Positions 53,037-62,753 of a stretch of DNA of 64,000 nt are shown here, piece by piece. Each line of letters starts with the position of its first letter. Within the stretch, counting starts at the first letter, position 1. This DNA comes from an uncultured Erythrobacter sp. GTDB lineage: Bacteria > Pseudomonadota > Alphaproteobacteria > Sphingomonadales > Sphingomonadaceae. Under the pieces are notes generated by a model. The model saw only the letters and a list, made by a program, of their open reading frames with translations. It was not told where the DNA came from and did no database searches. The stretch covers positions 62,001 through 126,000 of the forward strand of contig CANMMR010000007.1 of NCBI GenBank assembly GCA_947499095.1. The letters are read 5' to 3'. Position numbers and translations under genes: made by a program.

Positions 53037-53879
53037 GTGACAGCACCGATCCGCTTTCCCCGCTTTTTCGTGACGAGCCCTGCGCCCTGTCCGTATTTGC
53101 CGGGCAAGAGCGAGCGCAAGGTGTTCACGGAACTGCGCGGCGCCAACGCCGACGAGTTGAACGAAGCGCTCGGGCGGATCGGTTTCCGCCGCAGCCAGAC
53201 GGTCGCCTACCGCCCATCATGCCTCGATTGCCAGGCTTGCGTTTCGGTGCGCGTGGTCGCCAGCGAGTTCAAGCCATCCAAGACGCAGCGCCGTGCGCTC
53301 AAGGCCAATGACGACCTGGTTTCGGTCGAATGCCGTCCTTGGGCGACCGACGAGCAATTCCAGCTGTTGCAGAAATACCTTGCATCGCGGCACCCGGGTG
53401 GTGGAATGACGCAGATGGAAGATACCGACTTTGCGGATATGGTGGAACACACGCCTGTATCCAGCTATGTCGTTGAATACAGGGAGCCGGGAATCGGCGC
53501 CGAGCCGGGTCGCCTGGTCGGAGCATGTCTAACGGATTTCCAGGGTGACGGGCTGTCGATGATTTACAGCTTCTACGACCCGGAGCATGAGGATCGGGCT
53601 GGGCTTGGGAACTACATCATTCTTGACCACATCCGCCGCGCGGCAGAGCGCGAACTGCCTTACGTCTATCTCGGTTACTGGGTCGAAGGGGCGGAGCGGA
53701 TGCAGTACAAGGTCCGCTATCGTCCGCTCGAAAAGCTCGGACGCGCAGGCTGGGAACGCATGCGCGACGACGAGCAGCGCCGGCTCATCGCTGCCGCCAC
53801 CGCTCCGCGAAGCCGCAAGCGCGACGGTACGCTGCCCGCCAAGGATGGCAACCCGGCCGAGTACAAGCTCGCCGATTGA
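53037..53879 (+). CDS. bpt: aspartate/glutamate leucyltransferase (N-degron pathway)
   Basis: A 280-residue aminoacyl-tRNA-protein transferase of the bacterial Bpt/ATE type, which adds Leu to N-terminal Asp or Glu and so marks proteins for ClpS-ClpAP. [20 protein letters not shown] and [20 protein letters not shown] hold the conserved cysteines. [20 protein letters not shown] and [17 protein letters not shown] are the acyltransferase core. I chose GTG 53037 ([11 protein letters not shown]) because AAAGGA is then 11 bases away and the family begins so. ATG 53025 would place the site against the start codon. Its 3' end overlaps tamA by 35 bases. Confidence 0.92.
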   Translation: MTAPIRFPRFFVTSPAPCPYLPGKSERKVFTELRGANADELNEALGRIGFRRSQTVAYRPSCLDCQACVSVRVVASEFKPSKTQRRALKANDDLVSVECRPWATDEQFQLLQKYLASRHPGGGMTQMEDTDFADMVEHTPVSSYVVEYREPGIGAEPGRLVGACLTDFQGDGLSMIYSFYDPEHEDRAGLGNYIILDHIRRAAERELPYVYLGYWVEGAERMQYKVRYRPLEKLGRAGWERMRDDEQRRLIAAATAPRSRKRDGTLPAKDGNPAEYKLAD

Positions 53880-56019
53880 CCTGGCTCGCCGGGTCCTGGC
53901 GCTCGGCATGGCTTCGGTTGCGCTCGTTGCCCACCCCGCGCTGGCGCAAGATCGCTCGACCGCAGAGGAACTCGAGGAGCTGATTCCCGACAGCGCGCTG
54001 GACAGTCCGGAAGACTGGGCAGCGCAAGGTACCGACGGCCCGCAGGCATCCGAGAGTGACGATTTTGCCGAGATCGAGGCGGACACTCCGATCGACGACA
54101 TTCCCGGCATGGACCTCGCCTGGCCCGAGGATCTCGAGTTCGAGCCGTTTCAGGATCTCGAGCCAGACGAAGATATCGAATTCGTCGACCTGCTACCCGA
54201 CAACCCGCGCCTCGCTTTCGACGATGCGGAAACCTTCGAGCTGTCGGACTCGCTGATCCTAGCCTTTCCGCAGAAAGAACCGCCGTTCCTGGAGAGCGTA
54301 GATTTCGTGGAGCGCTTCGAGGCGTTGTCGACCATCGAGGAATTAGACGACGACGGCGAGGAAAATCCAGCGCAGGTTGCCGCCCGCGCCAAGGCCGATC
54401 AGGAACTGCTCGAGACCCTGTTGCGGGTCTATGGATATTACGACGGGCAGGTCATCCGGACGCTCGCTTCGCCGGAGCCGGGCGAGGACAATGCCGATAC
54501 CAGCCCGCGCGTGCGTTTCGATGTCATTCCCGGTGATCGGTATCGCTATGGCACCATCGACCTCGGCCAGCTGCCTACCGCGCCCGATGCGGACACTTTG
54601 CGCGCTGCATTCGAAATCCAGCCGGGCGATTTCCTGCAGAGCGACACCATCGTGCAGGAACGCTTCGATCTCGACCGTAAGCTGGGCGAGACCGGCTATC
54701 CCTTCGCCGAGATCGACGAGCCGGAACTGCTGATCGATCACGAGCGCGAAGAAGGCGACCTCACCATGCCGGTGCGCCCGAACGGGAAGTACGTGTTCGG
54801 CGAAGTCGTCAGTAACGATCCGGACTTCCTTTCCTCGCGGCATCTGGCCTCGATCGCCCGCTTCGATCCGGGCGATGTGTACCAGCGCAGCCTCGATCTC
54901 GACCTGCGCCGCGCTGTCACGGCGACCGGCCTCGTCTCGACAGTCTCGGTCACGCCGCGCGAGGTACAGGCACCGCAGGGTGACGAACCCGGCGTGGTGG
55001 CGATGGATGTCGAACTGGAACGCGCCAAGGTGCGCACCATCGCGGGCGCGATCGGCTATGGCTCGGAAGAGGGCATCCGGGTCCAGGCGAGCTGGGAGCA
55101 TCGCAATTTCTTCCCGCCCGAAGGATCGCTGCGCGTGCGCGGCATCGTCGGGACGCAGGAGCAACTCGCTGGGGTGACTTTCCGCCGCAACAATCTCGGC
55201 GGCCGCGACAAGGTGCTGACGCTCGACGCCTATGCCTCGACGATCGACAACGCAGCCTATGACGCGAATACCGTGGCGCTGACCGGCACCTATGAGCGGT
55301 TGTCGACCCTCCTGTTCCAGAAACCGCTGTCCTGGGCCGTGGGCGCGGAAATTCTTGCAACCGACGAGCGCAATCGCATCGTCGACGGCATGCCGCGGCC
55401 ACGCCAGACCTACTTCGTCGGCTCGATCTTCGGCCGCGCCACCATAGATACCAGCGATTCGCTTCTCGACCCGACCCGCGGTTATCGCCTGACCGGTTTT
55501 CTCGCCCCGGAAACCTCGCGGACAGAGGGCCAGCAATACTACTACCTGCGCAATCAGGCGGACGCTTCGTACTACCAGTCGATTGGCGACCGATATGTGG
55601 TCGCGGCAAGGGCGAGGGTTGCAACGATCCAAGGGGCGGACCTCGTCGGTGTGGCTCCATCCCGCAGGCTCTATGCCGGCGGGGGCGGATCGGTGCGCGG
55701 CTACGCCTATCGCTCGATCGGGCCGAAGAACGAATTCGACGAACCTATCGGCGGGCGAAGCCTCGTCGAATTCTCGCTCGAGGCGCGGATCGGCACCGGC
55801 TTCCTCGACGGCGCCGTGTCGGTCGTGCCTTTCGTCGATGCGGGTAGCGTCTCGACCTCGGCAACGCCGGACTTCGGCGAGATCAAGATCGGCGCGGGCA
55901 TCGGCGTGCGTTACACCACGGGCTTCGGCCCGATCCGCCTCGACGTGGGCGTGCCCCTCAATCCCGGTCCTGACGACTCTCCCGTCGCGGTCTATGTCGG
56001 ACTGGGGCAGGCGTTCTGA
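53845..56019 (+). CDS. tamA: translocation and assembly module subunit TamA
   Basis: TamA (724 residues) is an Omp85-family outer-membrane protein that works with TamB in envelope assembly. ATG 53845 gives a signal peptide ending HPALA (residues 1-34), and the alternative ATG 53908 gives a poor one. Residues about 38-140 are an unusual acidic stretch ([19 protein letters not shown]). POTRA-like domains follow ([34 protein letters not shown]). The C-terminal barrel includes [20 protein letters not shown] and [16 protein letters not shown], the family's RGY motif, and ends [11 protein letters not shown]. Its stop overlaps the tamB ATG. Confidence 0.93.
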   Translation: MATRPSTSSPIDLARRVLALGMASVALVAHPALAQDRSTAEELEELIPDSALDSPEDWAAQGTDGPQASESDDFAEIEADTPIDDIPGMDLAWPEDLEFEPFQDLEPDEDIEFVDLLPDNPRLAFDDAETFELSDSLILAFPQKEPPFLESVDFVERFEALSTIEELDDDGEENPAQVAARAKADQELLETLLRVYGYYDGQVIRTLASPEPGEDNADTSPRVRFDVIPGDRYRYGTIDLGQLPTAPDADTLRAAFEIQPGDFLQSDTIVQERFDLDRKLGETGYPFAEIDEPELLIDHEREEGDLTMPVRPNGKYVFGEVVSNDPDFLSSRHLASIARFDPGDVYQRSLDLDLRRAVTATGLVSTVSVTPREVQAPQGDEPGVVAMDVELERAKVRTIAGAIGYGSEEGIRVQASWEHRNFFPPEGSLRVRGIVGTQEQLAGVTFRRNNLGGRDKVLTLDAYASTIDNAAYDANTVALTGTYERLSTLLFQKPLSWAVGAEILATDERNRIVDGMPRPRQTYFVGSIFGRATIDTSDSLLDPTRGYRLTGFLAPETSRTEGQQYYYLRNQADASYYQSIGDRYVVAARARVATIQGADLVGVAPSRRLYAGGGGSVRGYAYRSIGPKNEFDEPIGGRSLVEFSLEARIGTGFLDGAVSVVPFVDAGSVSTSATPDFGEIKIGAGIGVRYTTGFGPIRLDVGVPLNPGPDDSPVAVYVGLGQAF

Positions 56020-59000
56020 TGGCTGAGGCCACCGAACTCGAACCGGCACCCGCCGCAGAGCCCGCGCCGCGCCGTAAGTCGCGAATGGGGCGCGCAGGCA
56101 AATGGCTGCTCGGGATCGTCGGGGCGATCGTCCTGCTGATCGTCGGCGCGGTGATTGTTCTGAACACGCCGCTGGGAGAGCGCTTCCTCGCCAAGCAGAT
56201 CGGCGAGCGGTCGCTGCCGAACGGGCTCAACATCCAGATCGGGCGGATCGAGGGGAACCTCTACGGTGCCGCCGTACTGCACGATGTGCGCCTGTCCGAT
56301 CCGCAGGGCGTTTTCATGACCATCCCGCGGGCCGAGGTGGACTGGAACCCCGGCGCATGGCTGAACAACCGGCTCGAAATCGATAGCTTCGCAGCGCGGC
56401 GCGCCAATCTGCGACGTTTGCCGGAATTCATTCCGAGCGAGGAAGAAGGACCGATCCTGCCCGGATTCGACATTTCGATCGACGAGTTCGAGATCGACAA
56501 TCTGATGCTAGCACCCGGCATCGCCGGAGACACGGCGCAGCGCGTCGATCTCTCCGGCGAGGTTCAGGTCACCGACCGACGGTTGATGGTCGAGGCGGAC
56601 GGCCGCTTGGGTCAGCAGGACCGCATCGCACTATTGCTCGATGCCGAACCCGATGGCGACAATTTCGACCTGTCGCTCGATCTCGACGCGGCAGCCGATG
56701 GTCCGGTGGTGGCTCTGGCAGGTCTCGATGAAGCCTATCAGGGACGAGTGCGCGGATCCGGTACCTGGAGCGCGTGGAACGGCGGCCTGCTTCTGCGCAG
56801 TGAGACGGATCGCGTGGCCGCGCTGAAAATCACTAATCGCAGCGGACGCTTCGGCCTGGTCGGCAAGCTCGATCCGTCCGCCTTCCTCGAAGGCTTGCCG
56901 CTGGCCGCACTCGGCAGCGATGTCGCGATCAAATCTTTCGCCACTATCGACAACCGCATCTTCGACGGGCGCACGCAGCTGCTGGGAAGCGGCATCCGGC
57001 TCGATGCCGAAGGCGCGATCGACCTCGCCGAGAACCGCGCCGACGACCTTGTCGTGCAGGGCTTCCTGCGCGATCCCAATCTCTTCGGGCCCGACCTCGC
57101 GATCCGCGGCGGCGAAGTGAACGCCACGATCGACGGGGCATTCTCCGACCTGACCATCGTGCACGATCTGAGGGTCGACGAACTCGATGCGAGCGGAACC
57201 GTCCTGGCGAATGTCCGGCAGCAGGGCACCGCGACTTACGACGGTACGCGCTGGACGCTGCCGCTTAACCTCGCCGTCGGCCGCGTCACCAGCGGAAATG
57301 CGTTGGTCGATCCGCGCCTCGTCAATGGACGCGGCGAAGGGACAATCGTGCTCAGCGGGTCGCAGTTGCTGGCTGACGACCTGCGCATCGCCTTCCCCGG
57401 TCTCGGTGCGAACCTTGCGCTGCGGGGCAACCTCGACAGCGGGAGCTACCAGATCCGCGGACCTATTCGCGCCGACCGGCTCACATTGGACAATGTCGGT
57501 ACGGCCGGAGGCACAGCCGTTATCGACCTGACCCTCGCGTCGGGTGCGCCCTGGCGCGTGTCGGCCGATCTCGATGCGCGGATCTCGCCCGTCACGAACG
57601 CCACGCTGGCCAATCTTGCCGGTACGCCGATCCGGGTTCGCGGCGGGCTGGCCATCGGCGGGGATCGCCCGCTCGTGTTCGACAACGTAAGGCTCGATGC
57701 GAGCAAGCTCGCCATGCGGCTGAACGGCAGCGTGCGGGACGGCACGACCAGCGTGGCAGGCCGCGGGCGGCATGTGGACTACGGCGATTTTACCGTCGTA
57801 GCCGCGCTCAGAGACTCCGGTCCCGAGGCGGAACTCGTCTTCGCTGAACCCATCAGCGGCTTCACGCATGTCCGCGTCGCGATCGCACCGACCGACGAAG
57901 GGTTTGCCATCGACACGGAAGGCGGTTCACCGCTTGGACCGTTCGCAGGCCAGCTCGGTCTATTTTCGCCGGCGAATGGGCCGACGCGGATCGACGTCGA
58001 GACGCTTACCGTCAGCGATACGACCGTCACCGGTGCGCTCACGCTGGTGGATGGCGGCGCCGAGGGCGATCTCGCGTTCGTGGGCGGCGGACTCGACGGG
58101 ACTGTGGCGCTGGCACCACGCGGTGGCGGCCAAGGCGTCGATGTCGATCTGACCGCGCGCAACGCTAGTTTCGGCGGCGCTACGCCCATCCGCATCGGCC
58201 GTGCCCGGATCGACGCGACCGGCGTGGTCGGCGAAGGGCTGACCAGCTTTTCCGGATCGGCGCGCGGGGCAGGTCTATCCTACGGTTCGCTGTTTATCGG
58301 GCGCTTCGCGGCACAGGGCGAGGTCGAAAACGGAATCGGCAGCGTCGATGCCTCCATTTCGGGCCGCCGCAACGCGCGCTTCGAAATGGACATGAACGCG
58401 CGCTTCCGGCCCGAGCAGATCGCTGTGGCCCTGGACGGCACATTTGCGGGCAAGGCAATCGAAATGCCACGCAGGGCGGTGCTGACCAGCACCGACGCCG
58501 GGTGGCGCCTTGCTCCGGCGCAGGTGATCTACGGCGATGGCGGAATGATCGCGGCGGGACTGTTTGGCGGCGAGCGGACCGAGCTCGATCTCAAGCTTGC
58601 GCGCATGCCGCTGTCGCTGGTCGATCTGGCGAGCGCGGATACCGGCCTCGGCGGGACCATATCGGGCACGGTCGAATACCGCGTGGGGCAGGGCGGCCTG
58701 CCGGTCGGGCTCGCGCGCGTGAAAGTCGACGGGCTGACGCGCTCCGGCCTGGTGCTGACGTCCCGTCCGGTCGATCTGTCGCTGGTGGCGCGTCTTACGG
58801 AGAGCGATCTCGAGACCCGCGCGCTCATGCGTAACGAAGACATTCGGCGCGGTCGCTTGCAGGCGCGCATTTCCGACCTGCCACAATCGGGCGATCTGCT
58901 CGAACGCCTGCGGGCAGGGCGGCTGTTCGGCCAGTTGCGCTACAATGGCGCGGCAGAGAGCCTCTGGCGCCTTGCCGCGATCGATGCCTTCGACTTGACC

Positions 59001-60233
59001 GGCCCGGTTTCGGTCGCTGCCGACGCCACCGGAACACTGGCCGATCCGACGGTGCGCGGGTCGGTTTCAAGCGACGCAATGCGGGTGCAGAGTTCGTTGT
59101 CGGGCACCGACATTCGTAGCGTCGCGATGCGCGGACGATTTGCCGGCTCGCGGCTGCAACTGACGCGCTTCAGCGGGGAAACGCCAAATGGCGGCACGGT
59201 CAGCGGCAGCGGCATCGTCGATCTGCGCACCATCGGCGAGCCGGTCGAGGGGCGGGTGCTGGAGGTGCGCGGCCCGATCATCGACCTGCGGGCGTCCGCG
59301 TCCAATGCCCAATTGCTGCAAGCGAACGGCCTGAACGCTACGATCAGCGGGCCGCTGCGTATTGTCTCCAACGGACTTGGCGGAACCATTGCAGGCCGAG
59401 TGCGTGTCGATCGGGCCAGCTGGCGTCTGGGGACTGCGGCGGACGACCTGCGCCTTCCGCAAATCGCGACGCGCGAGATCAACACGCCGGCCAATCGCCA
59501 GCAGGCCGTCGCACCTTCGCGGCCATGGCGCTACCTGATCGATGCGACGGCCACGAGCCGGATCGATGTCGACGGGATGGGACTCGACAGCGAATGGGGT
59601 GCCGACATCATCCTGCGCGGGACGACCGACGATCCCAGGATAGGCGGGCGCGCAGAAGTAGTGCGCGGCGATTACACTTTCGCAGGGACGCGCTTCGAGC
59701 TGACCCGCGGGCGGATCGAATTCGACGCGAACCAGCCAATCGACCCGCGCCTGGATATTCGCGCGGAAACCGAAAGCGACGGCTTGACGGTTGAACTCAA
59801 TGTGCGCGGCAGCGCGACCCAACCTGAGATCGCCTTCAGCTCGAATCCCGCACTGCCGGAAGAGGAAATCCTCGCCCGCCTGCTGTTCGGCGGATCGGTC
59901 ACCAGCCTTTCGGCAACCGACGCGCTGCAGCTCGGGGCCGCGCTGGCAAGCCTGCGTGGTGGCGGGGGTATGGATCCGATCAACCAGCTCCGCAGCGCGA
60001 TCGGACTCGACCGGCTGCGCATAGTAAGCGCCGACCCCGCATTGGGTCGCGGGACCGGCGTTGCATTAGGCAAGAATTTCGGACGACGGTTCTACGCCGA
60101 GATCATTACGGACGGGCGCGGCTATAGCGCCACCGAGGTCGAATTCCGCGTGACCAGCTGGCTGTCGCTCCTGGCGGCTGTCTCGACGGTCGGGCGTGAA
60201 AGCGTCGTCGCCGAGATCAGCCGCGATTATTGA
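56019..60233 (+). CDS. tamB: translocation and assembly module subunit TamB (DUF490)
   Basis: TamB (1404 residues, longer than the E. coli protein) is an inner-membrane-anchored AsmA-like bridge of beta-taco repeats that carries lipids or proteins toward TamA. A membrane helix lies at residues 29-49. N-terminal NTPLGERFLAKQIGERS and the long repeat body fit the family. The C-terminal DUF490 domain has YTFAGTRFELTRGRIEFDAN, LDIRAETESDGLTVEL and EEEILARLLFGGSVTSLSAT. It starts in the stop of tamA (TGATG) and converges on the fasciclin gene. Confidence 0.96.
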   Translation: MAEATELEPAPAAEPAPRRKSRMGRAGKWLLGIVGAIVLLIVGAVIVLNTPLGERFLAKQIGERSLPNGLNIQIGRIEGNLYGAAVLHDVRLSDPQGVFMTIPRAEVDWNPGAWLNNRLEIDSFAARRANLRRLPEFIPSEEEGPILPGFDISIDEFEIDNLMLAPGIAGDTAQRVDLSGEVQVTDRRLMVEADGRLGQQDRIALLLDAEPDGDNFDLSLDLDAAADGPVVALAGLDEAYQGRVRGSGTWSAWNGGLLLRSETDRVAALKITNRSGRFGLVGKLDPSAFLEGLPLAALGSDVAIKSFATIDNRIFDGRTQLLGSGIRLDAEGAIDLAENRADDLVVQGFLRDPNLFGPDLAIRGGEVNATIDGAFSDLTIVHDLRVDELDASGTVLANVRQQGTATYDGTRWTLPLNLAVGRVTSGNALVDPRLVNGRGEGTIVLSGSQLLADDLRIAFPGLGANLALRGNLDSGSYQIRGPIRADRLTLDNVGTAGGTAVIDLTLASGAPWRVSADLDARISPVTNATLANLAGTPIRVRGGLAIGGDRPLVFDNVRLDASKLAMRLNGSVRDGTTSVAGRGRHVDYGDFTVVAALRDSGPEAELVFAEPISGFTHVRVAIAPTDEGFAIDTEGGSPLGPFAGQLGLFSPANGPTRIDVETLTVSDTTVTGALTLVDGGAEGDLAFVGGGLDGTVALAPRGGGQGVDVDLTARNASFGGATPIRIGRARIDATGVVGEGLTSFSGSARGAGLSYGSLFIGRFAAQGEVENGIGSVDASISGRRNARFEMDMNARFRPEQIAVALDGTFAGKAIEMPRRAVLTSTDAGWRLAPAQVIYGDGGMIAAGLFGGERTELDLKLARMPLSLVDLASADTGLGGTISGTVEYRVGQGGLPVGLARVKVDGLTRSGLVLTSRPVDLSLVARLTESDLETRALMRNEDIRRGRLQARISDLPQSGDLLERLRAGRLFGQLRYNGAAESLWRLAAIDAFDLTGPVSVAADATGTLADPTVRGSVSSDAMRVQSSLSGTDIRSVAMRGRFAGSRLQLTRFSGETPNGGTVSGSGIVDLRTIGEPVEGRVLEVRGPIIDLRASASNAQLLQANGLNATISGPLRIVSNGLGGTIAGRVRVDRASWRLGTAADDLRLPQIATREINTPANRQQAVAPSRPWRYLIDATATSRIDVDGMGLDSEWGADIILRGTTDDPRIGGRAEVVRGDYTFAGTRFELTRGRIEFDANQPIDPRLDIRAETESDGLTVELNVRGSATQPEIAFSSNPALPEEEILARLLFGGSVTSLSATDALQLGAALASLRGGGGMDPINQLRSAIGLDRLRIVSADPALGRGTGVALGKNFGRRFYAEIITDGRGYSATEVEFRVTSWLSLLAAVSTVGRESVVAEISRDY

Positions 60234-60243
60234 GCGAGTCGGT

Positions 60244-60819
60244 TTAGCCGTTTTCGCTGGGCACCAGCACGGTATCGAGCGGAATAATGACGCCGTTGTT
60301 CGACGCAACCGGCTCCCCGATGATGCGCGCCTGCACACCATCGCCCAGTGATACGGTGAGGTTCTCGCCGTCGATCACGAAGGTGACATCGCCTTCGCCC
60401 AGCGTGGTCATGCTCACCGATCCGCCTTGCGCTTCGATGGCGCTGCGTATGGTTTCCGGCGTAAGGTGGCCCGGCAGAAGGTGATCGCGGACGATGGCGA
60501 GCAGGATAGGTTTCTGCTCTTCTTTCGACAATTCGGCCGATACTTCGCCGAGCTTCTCGAACGCCGCATCGTTGGGCGCGAGCACGGTGTAGCTCGCCGG
60601 TCCGTCGAGAATGCCGACCAGCTCCGTTTCGGTCAGGGCATTTCGCAAGGTCGTCACATCGTTCATGGCACCAAGCGCGCCGCCGAGCGACTGCGTGCTT
60701 TCGTCGCGCGTCTCTGAAAGCGTCTCCGCATCAGTCCCAGCCCCGTCGGAGCATGCTGCGACAAGGGGCAAGGCAGCCAGCGCCGCCGCGGCAAGCGCGT
60801 TCTTAGCGATCGATTTCAT
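60244..60819 (-). CDS. fasciclin-domain lipoprotein
   Basis: A 191-residue protein. ATG 60819 follows GAGGAGG. A lipoprotein signal ends LPLVAAC (Cys23), then a polar linker and one FAS1 domain: LRNALTETELVGILDGP, YTVLAPNDAAFEKLGE, LRDHLLPGHLT-type RDHLLPGHLTPETIR, and GVIIPLDTVLVP. FAS1 domains mediate adhesion or binding, and the single copy is typical of bacterial secreted forms. It lies ten bases behind the Gly-Asn-repeat gene, so the two are probably one transcript. Confidence 0.9.
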   Translation of the reverse strand: MKSIAKNALAAAALAALPLVAACSDGAGTDAETLSETRDESTQSLGGALGAMNDVTTLRNALTETELVGILDGPASYTVLAPNDAAFEKLGEVSAELSKEEQKPILLAIVRDHLLPGHLTPETIRSAIEAQGGSVSMTTLGEGDVTFVIDGENLTVSLGDGVQARIIGEPVASNNGVIIPLDTVLVPSENG

Positions 60820-60829
60820 GCTATCCTCC

Positions 60830-61864
60830 TCAGATAAGCAGTTCGATCGCTGCGGCGACCAGGCGGGTTTCGGGGTCCATGCGATAGACGTAACCGTCGG
60901 AATAACGGTACATGCTATCGGGCGTGTCGTAATATCTGTCGCGATAGGAGTAGGGGACGTTGTAGATGTCGTACCCGCGCGGCATCGGCTGGCCGACCTG
61001 GAACTCGTCACCGGTCAGCAGCGCCGCCACCGACATGATCGTGGCGTCTTCCGCATCGTAGCGATAGATCACATTGTCCGCATAACGATACTGCCCCTGG
61101 CGGCCGAGGTCGTAATAATCGACGTAGTAGTCGGAGACGTTGTAATAATCGTAGGAACTCGGCCACGGATTCCCGACGCCGAGCGCGCCGCCGAGTAGCG
61201 GGATGTAACCGCTGATCCCGCCGCCGCTGCCGAGCCGCAGCAGGTACCCGTCGTTATAGGCATAGCGACCGTCGCGATAATTGTTCAGGCCGAACAGGCT
61301 CGGGCGATAGGATTGGCCGAACAGGCCGCGATCGTAATATTTCTTTGCCTGACCCGGAGGCATGCAGCCATTGCGCTTCTTCGCCAAACCCGGAGGGCAA
61401 CCTTCGATATAGCTGCGCGAGCGGTCGATGCGACGGAAGTCGCGGCCGTCGCGGTAATCGACGCGAGTTACCGAGCGAACGTCACGGTCGCCGCGACGAA
61501 TAAAGTCGTTGCCATTTTCATTGTCGTTGCCGCGAATCACGCGAGCGGCATTGCCGTTCCCGTTACCCCGGTCGGCTCGGATCGCACTGCGATTACCGTT
61601 ACCATTGCCATTTCCATTGCCACGGTCGGCAGCACGCTGCGGACCGCGATCGCGTTGTACCTGTCGGTCGGGCCCGCGTTGCTTGGCGGCATTGCCATTC
61701 CCGCGATTACCGCGGTTGGCATTGCCATTGCCCTTATTCATCGAGGCAGCAGACTGACCGCCGCCCCCGTTGCCGTTACCATTGCCTTTGCCGTTTCCCG
61801 GCTGCGCCATGGCTCCCGACGCAGCAAGCGCAACCGCTGCCGCACCGAACAGAATATAACGCAT
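60830..61864 (-). CDS. secreted Gly-Asn-repeat protein
   Basis: A 344-residue protein with a signal peptide (MRYILFGAAAVALAASGAMA) and AAGGAG before ATG 61864. Residues about 22-130 are low-complexity repeats of Gly-Asn with Arg/Asp (GNGNGNGGGG, RGNGNGNGNGNRS, DRGNGNGNAARVIRGND). A middle segment, CPPGLAKKRNGCMPPGQAKK, has two copies of a CPPG/MPPGQAKK motif seen in small sphingomonad envelope proteins. The rest is Tyr/Asp-rich and beta-like. The function is unknown. A structural or surface role is inferred from the composition. The fasciclin gene follows. Confidence 0.82.
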   Translation of the reverse strand: MRYILFGAAAVALAASGAMAQPGNGKGNGNGNGGGGQSAASMNKGNGNANRGNRGNGNAAKQRGPDRQVQRDRGPQRAADRGNGNGNGNGNRSAIRADRGNGNGNAARVIRGNDNENGNDFIRRGDRDVRSVTRVDYRDGRDFRRIDRSRSYIEGCPPGLAKKRNGCMPPGQAKKYYDRGLFGQSYRPSLFGLNNYRDGRYAYNDGYLLRLGSGGGISGYIPLLGGALGVGNPWPSSYDYYNVSDYYVDYYDLGRQGQYRYADNVIYRYDAEDATIMSVAALLTGDEFQVGQPMPRGYDIYNVPYSYRDRYYDTPDSMYRYSDGYVYRMDPETRLVAAAIELLI

Positions 61865-61927
61865 GTTAAGTCTCCTTTGCTTAAGCAACGTCGCGTCGGT
61901 GCGCGCGGTTCCTTCAAAACGGAGCGT

Positions 61928-62539
61928 TTAGCAGGCGTTCATTCGATCGCCGGAGCGGTATAGCCTTGCCTCCTCCTCCCGCCGACGGACCAGGCCCCGC
62001 ATGATTTTGCCACCGGCGCGGTTCCATCGCGCGAATTCGGCTTCGGCAGCGTCGTAATTCCCGACGAGGTGGCGCTTGGTGAGGGTCGCCCGTGCAATTG
62101 CGCCAGTATTGTAGTGGAAGCTGACGAGAGCATCGAATTGGGCTTGCGTGGTCGGGGCGTTGCCGAGGGCTTGCGCAACATCCTCCGCGTGACGGGCTAT
62201 ATCGCGCTCTAGCCGCGCGTCGCATTGTGCCTGCGTCCATACGGTGCCGGCTCCGATGCCCGGACCAGTCGCGCCCCAGCCGATGGTCCAGGGCGCGCCT
62301 CCTGTGCCGGGGTCCGGATAGGCTTCGACCAGCCCGTCGCGCCTGACACGCGCGCATCCTTCGAAGCGCTTGATGAGATCGATCCCGCGCTGACTTGCCT
62401 TGTACTGCCCGCCGTCGCGGCTCTCGGTAGCAAGGCCGGTCGCCTCGTCGAGTGCGCGGTCGAGCGCGTCGACTTCGGATTGGCGAAACCCTCGACCAAG
62501 CAGACGACGCACGGCATCGAATATGGATTTGCGATTCAT
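61928..62539 (-). CDS. GH24 lysozyme (T4/endolysin type)
   Basis: A 203-residue muramidase that would cut peptidoglycan glycans. The T4-lysozyme triad is present: Glu60 in KRFEGC, Asp76 in EAYPDPGTGG and Thr85 in PWTIGWG. The His normally in GYGH is missing, since ATGPG follows. ALVSFHYNTGAI and AEFARWNRAGGKIMRGLVRR are family segments. A helical N-terminal extension of about 45 residues has no signal peptide. The gene stands alone with no phage neighbours, so it is a domesticated or housekeeping lysozyme rather than part of a prophage. Confidence 0.92.
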   Translation of the reverse strand: MNRKSIFDAVRRLLGRGFRQSEVDALDRALDEATGLATESRDGGQYKASQRGIDLIKRFEGCARVRRDGLVEAYPDPGTGGAPWTIGWGATGPGIGAGTVWTQAQCDARLERDIARHAEDVAQALGNAPTTQAQFDALVSFHYNTGAIARATLTKRHLVGNYDAAEAEFARWNRAGGKIMRGLVRRREEEARLYRSGDRMNAC

Positions 62540-62693
62540 GAAAAGCGCTCCTTGCTCGAACAGGAAGCGATGCGATTAAGCAGGAAATGGCACAGTAGGA
62601 AAATGATTTGGGTGCATCTCGCCTTGGCCGGCGGCCCTTTTCATCACTTATCGAGGAAGTCCATTCCGAGGCCTGTCCTCTCCGCAAGGAAAA

Positions 62694-62719
62694 GGGCGCC
62701 CGGATCGCTCCGGACGCCC
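62694..62719 (-). terminator. rho-independent terminator of glnA
   Basis: The stem GGGCGCCCGGA (62694-62704) against TCCGGACGCCC (62709-62719) has one mismatch and a four-base loop. On the minus strand TTTTCCTT follows. It lies about 35 bases after the glnA stop codon. Confidence 0.82.
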
Positions 62720-62753
62720 CCCTCGGTGATGGCGATGCTATGACCGCTAAAGG

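Noticed and set aside
54343-56049. 568-codon open frame antisense to tamA
   Set aside because: It has no ribosome site or protein-like pattern, and tamA on the other strand is complete.
61540-61760. short direct DNA repeats that could suggest a CRISPR array or tandem repeat locus
   Set aside because: They encode the Gly-Asn repeats of the secreted protein in one reading frame. There are no unique spacers of constant length.
61928-62539. a prophage around the GH24 lysozyme
   Set aside because: No integrase, capsid, tail, holin or attachment-site repeat is visible on either side. The neighbours are ordinary chromosomal genes.
62602-62743. 46-codon frame between the lysozyme gene and glnA
   Set aside because: It runs straight through the glnA terminator hairpin and has no ribosome site or recognisable sequence.
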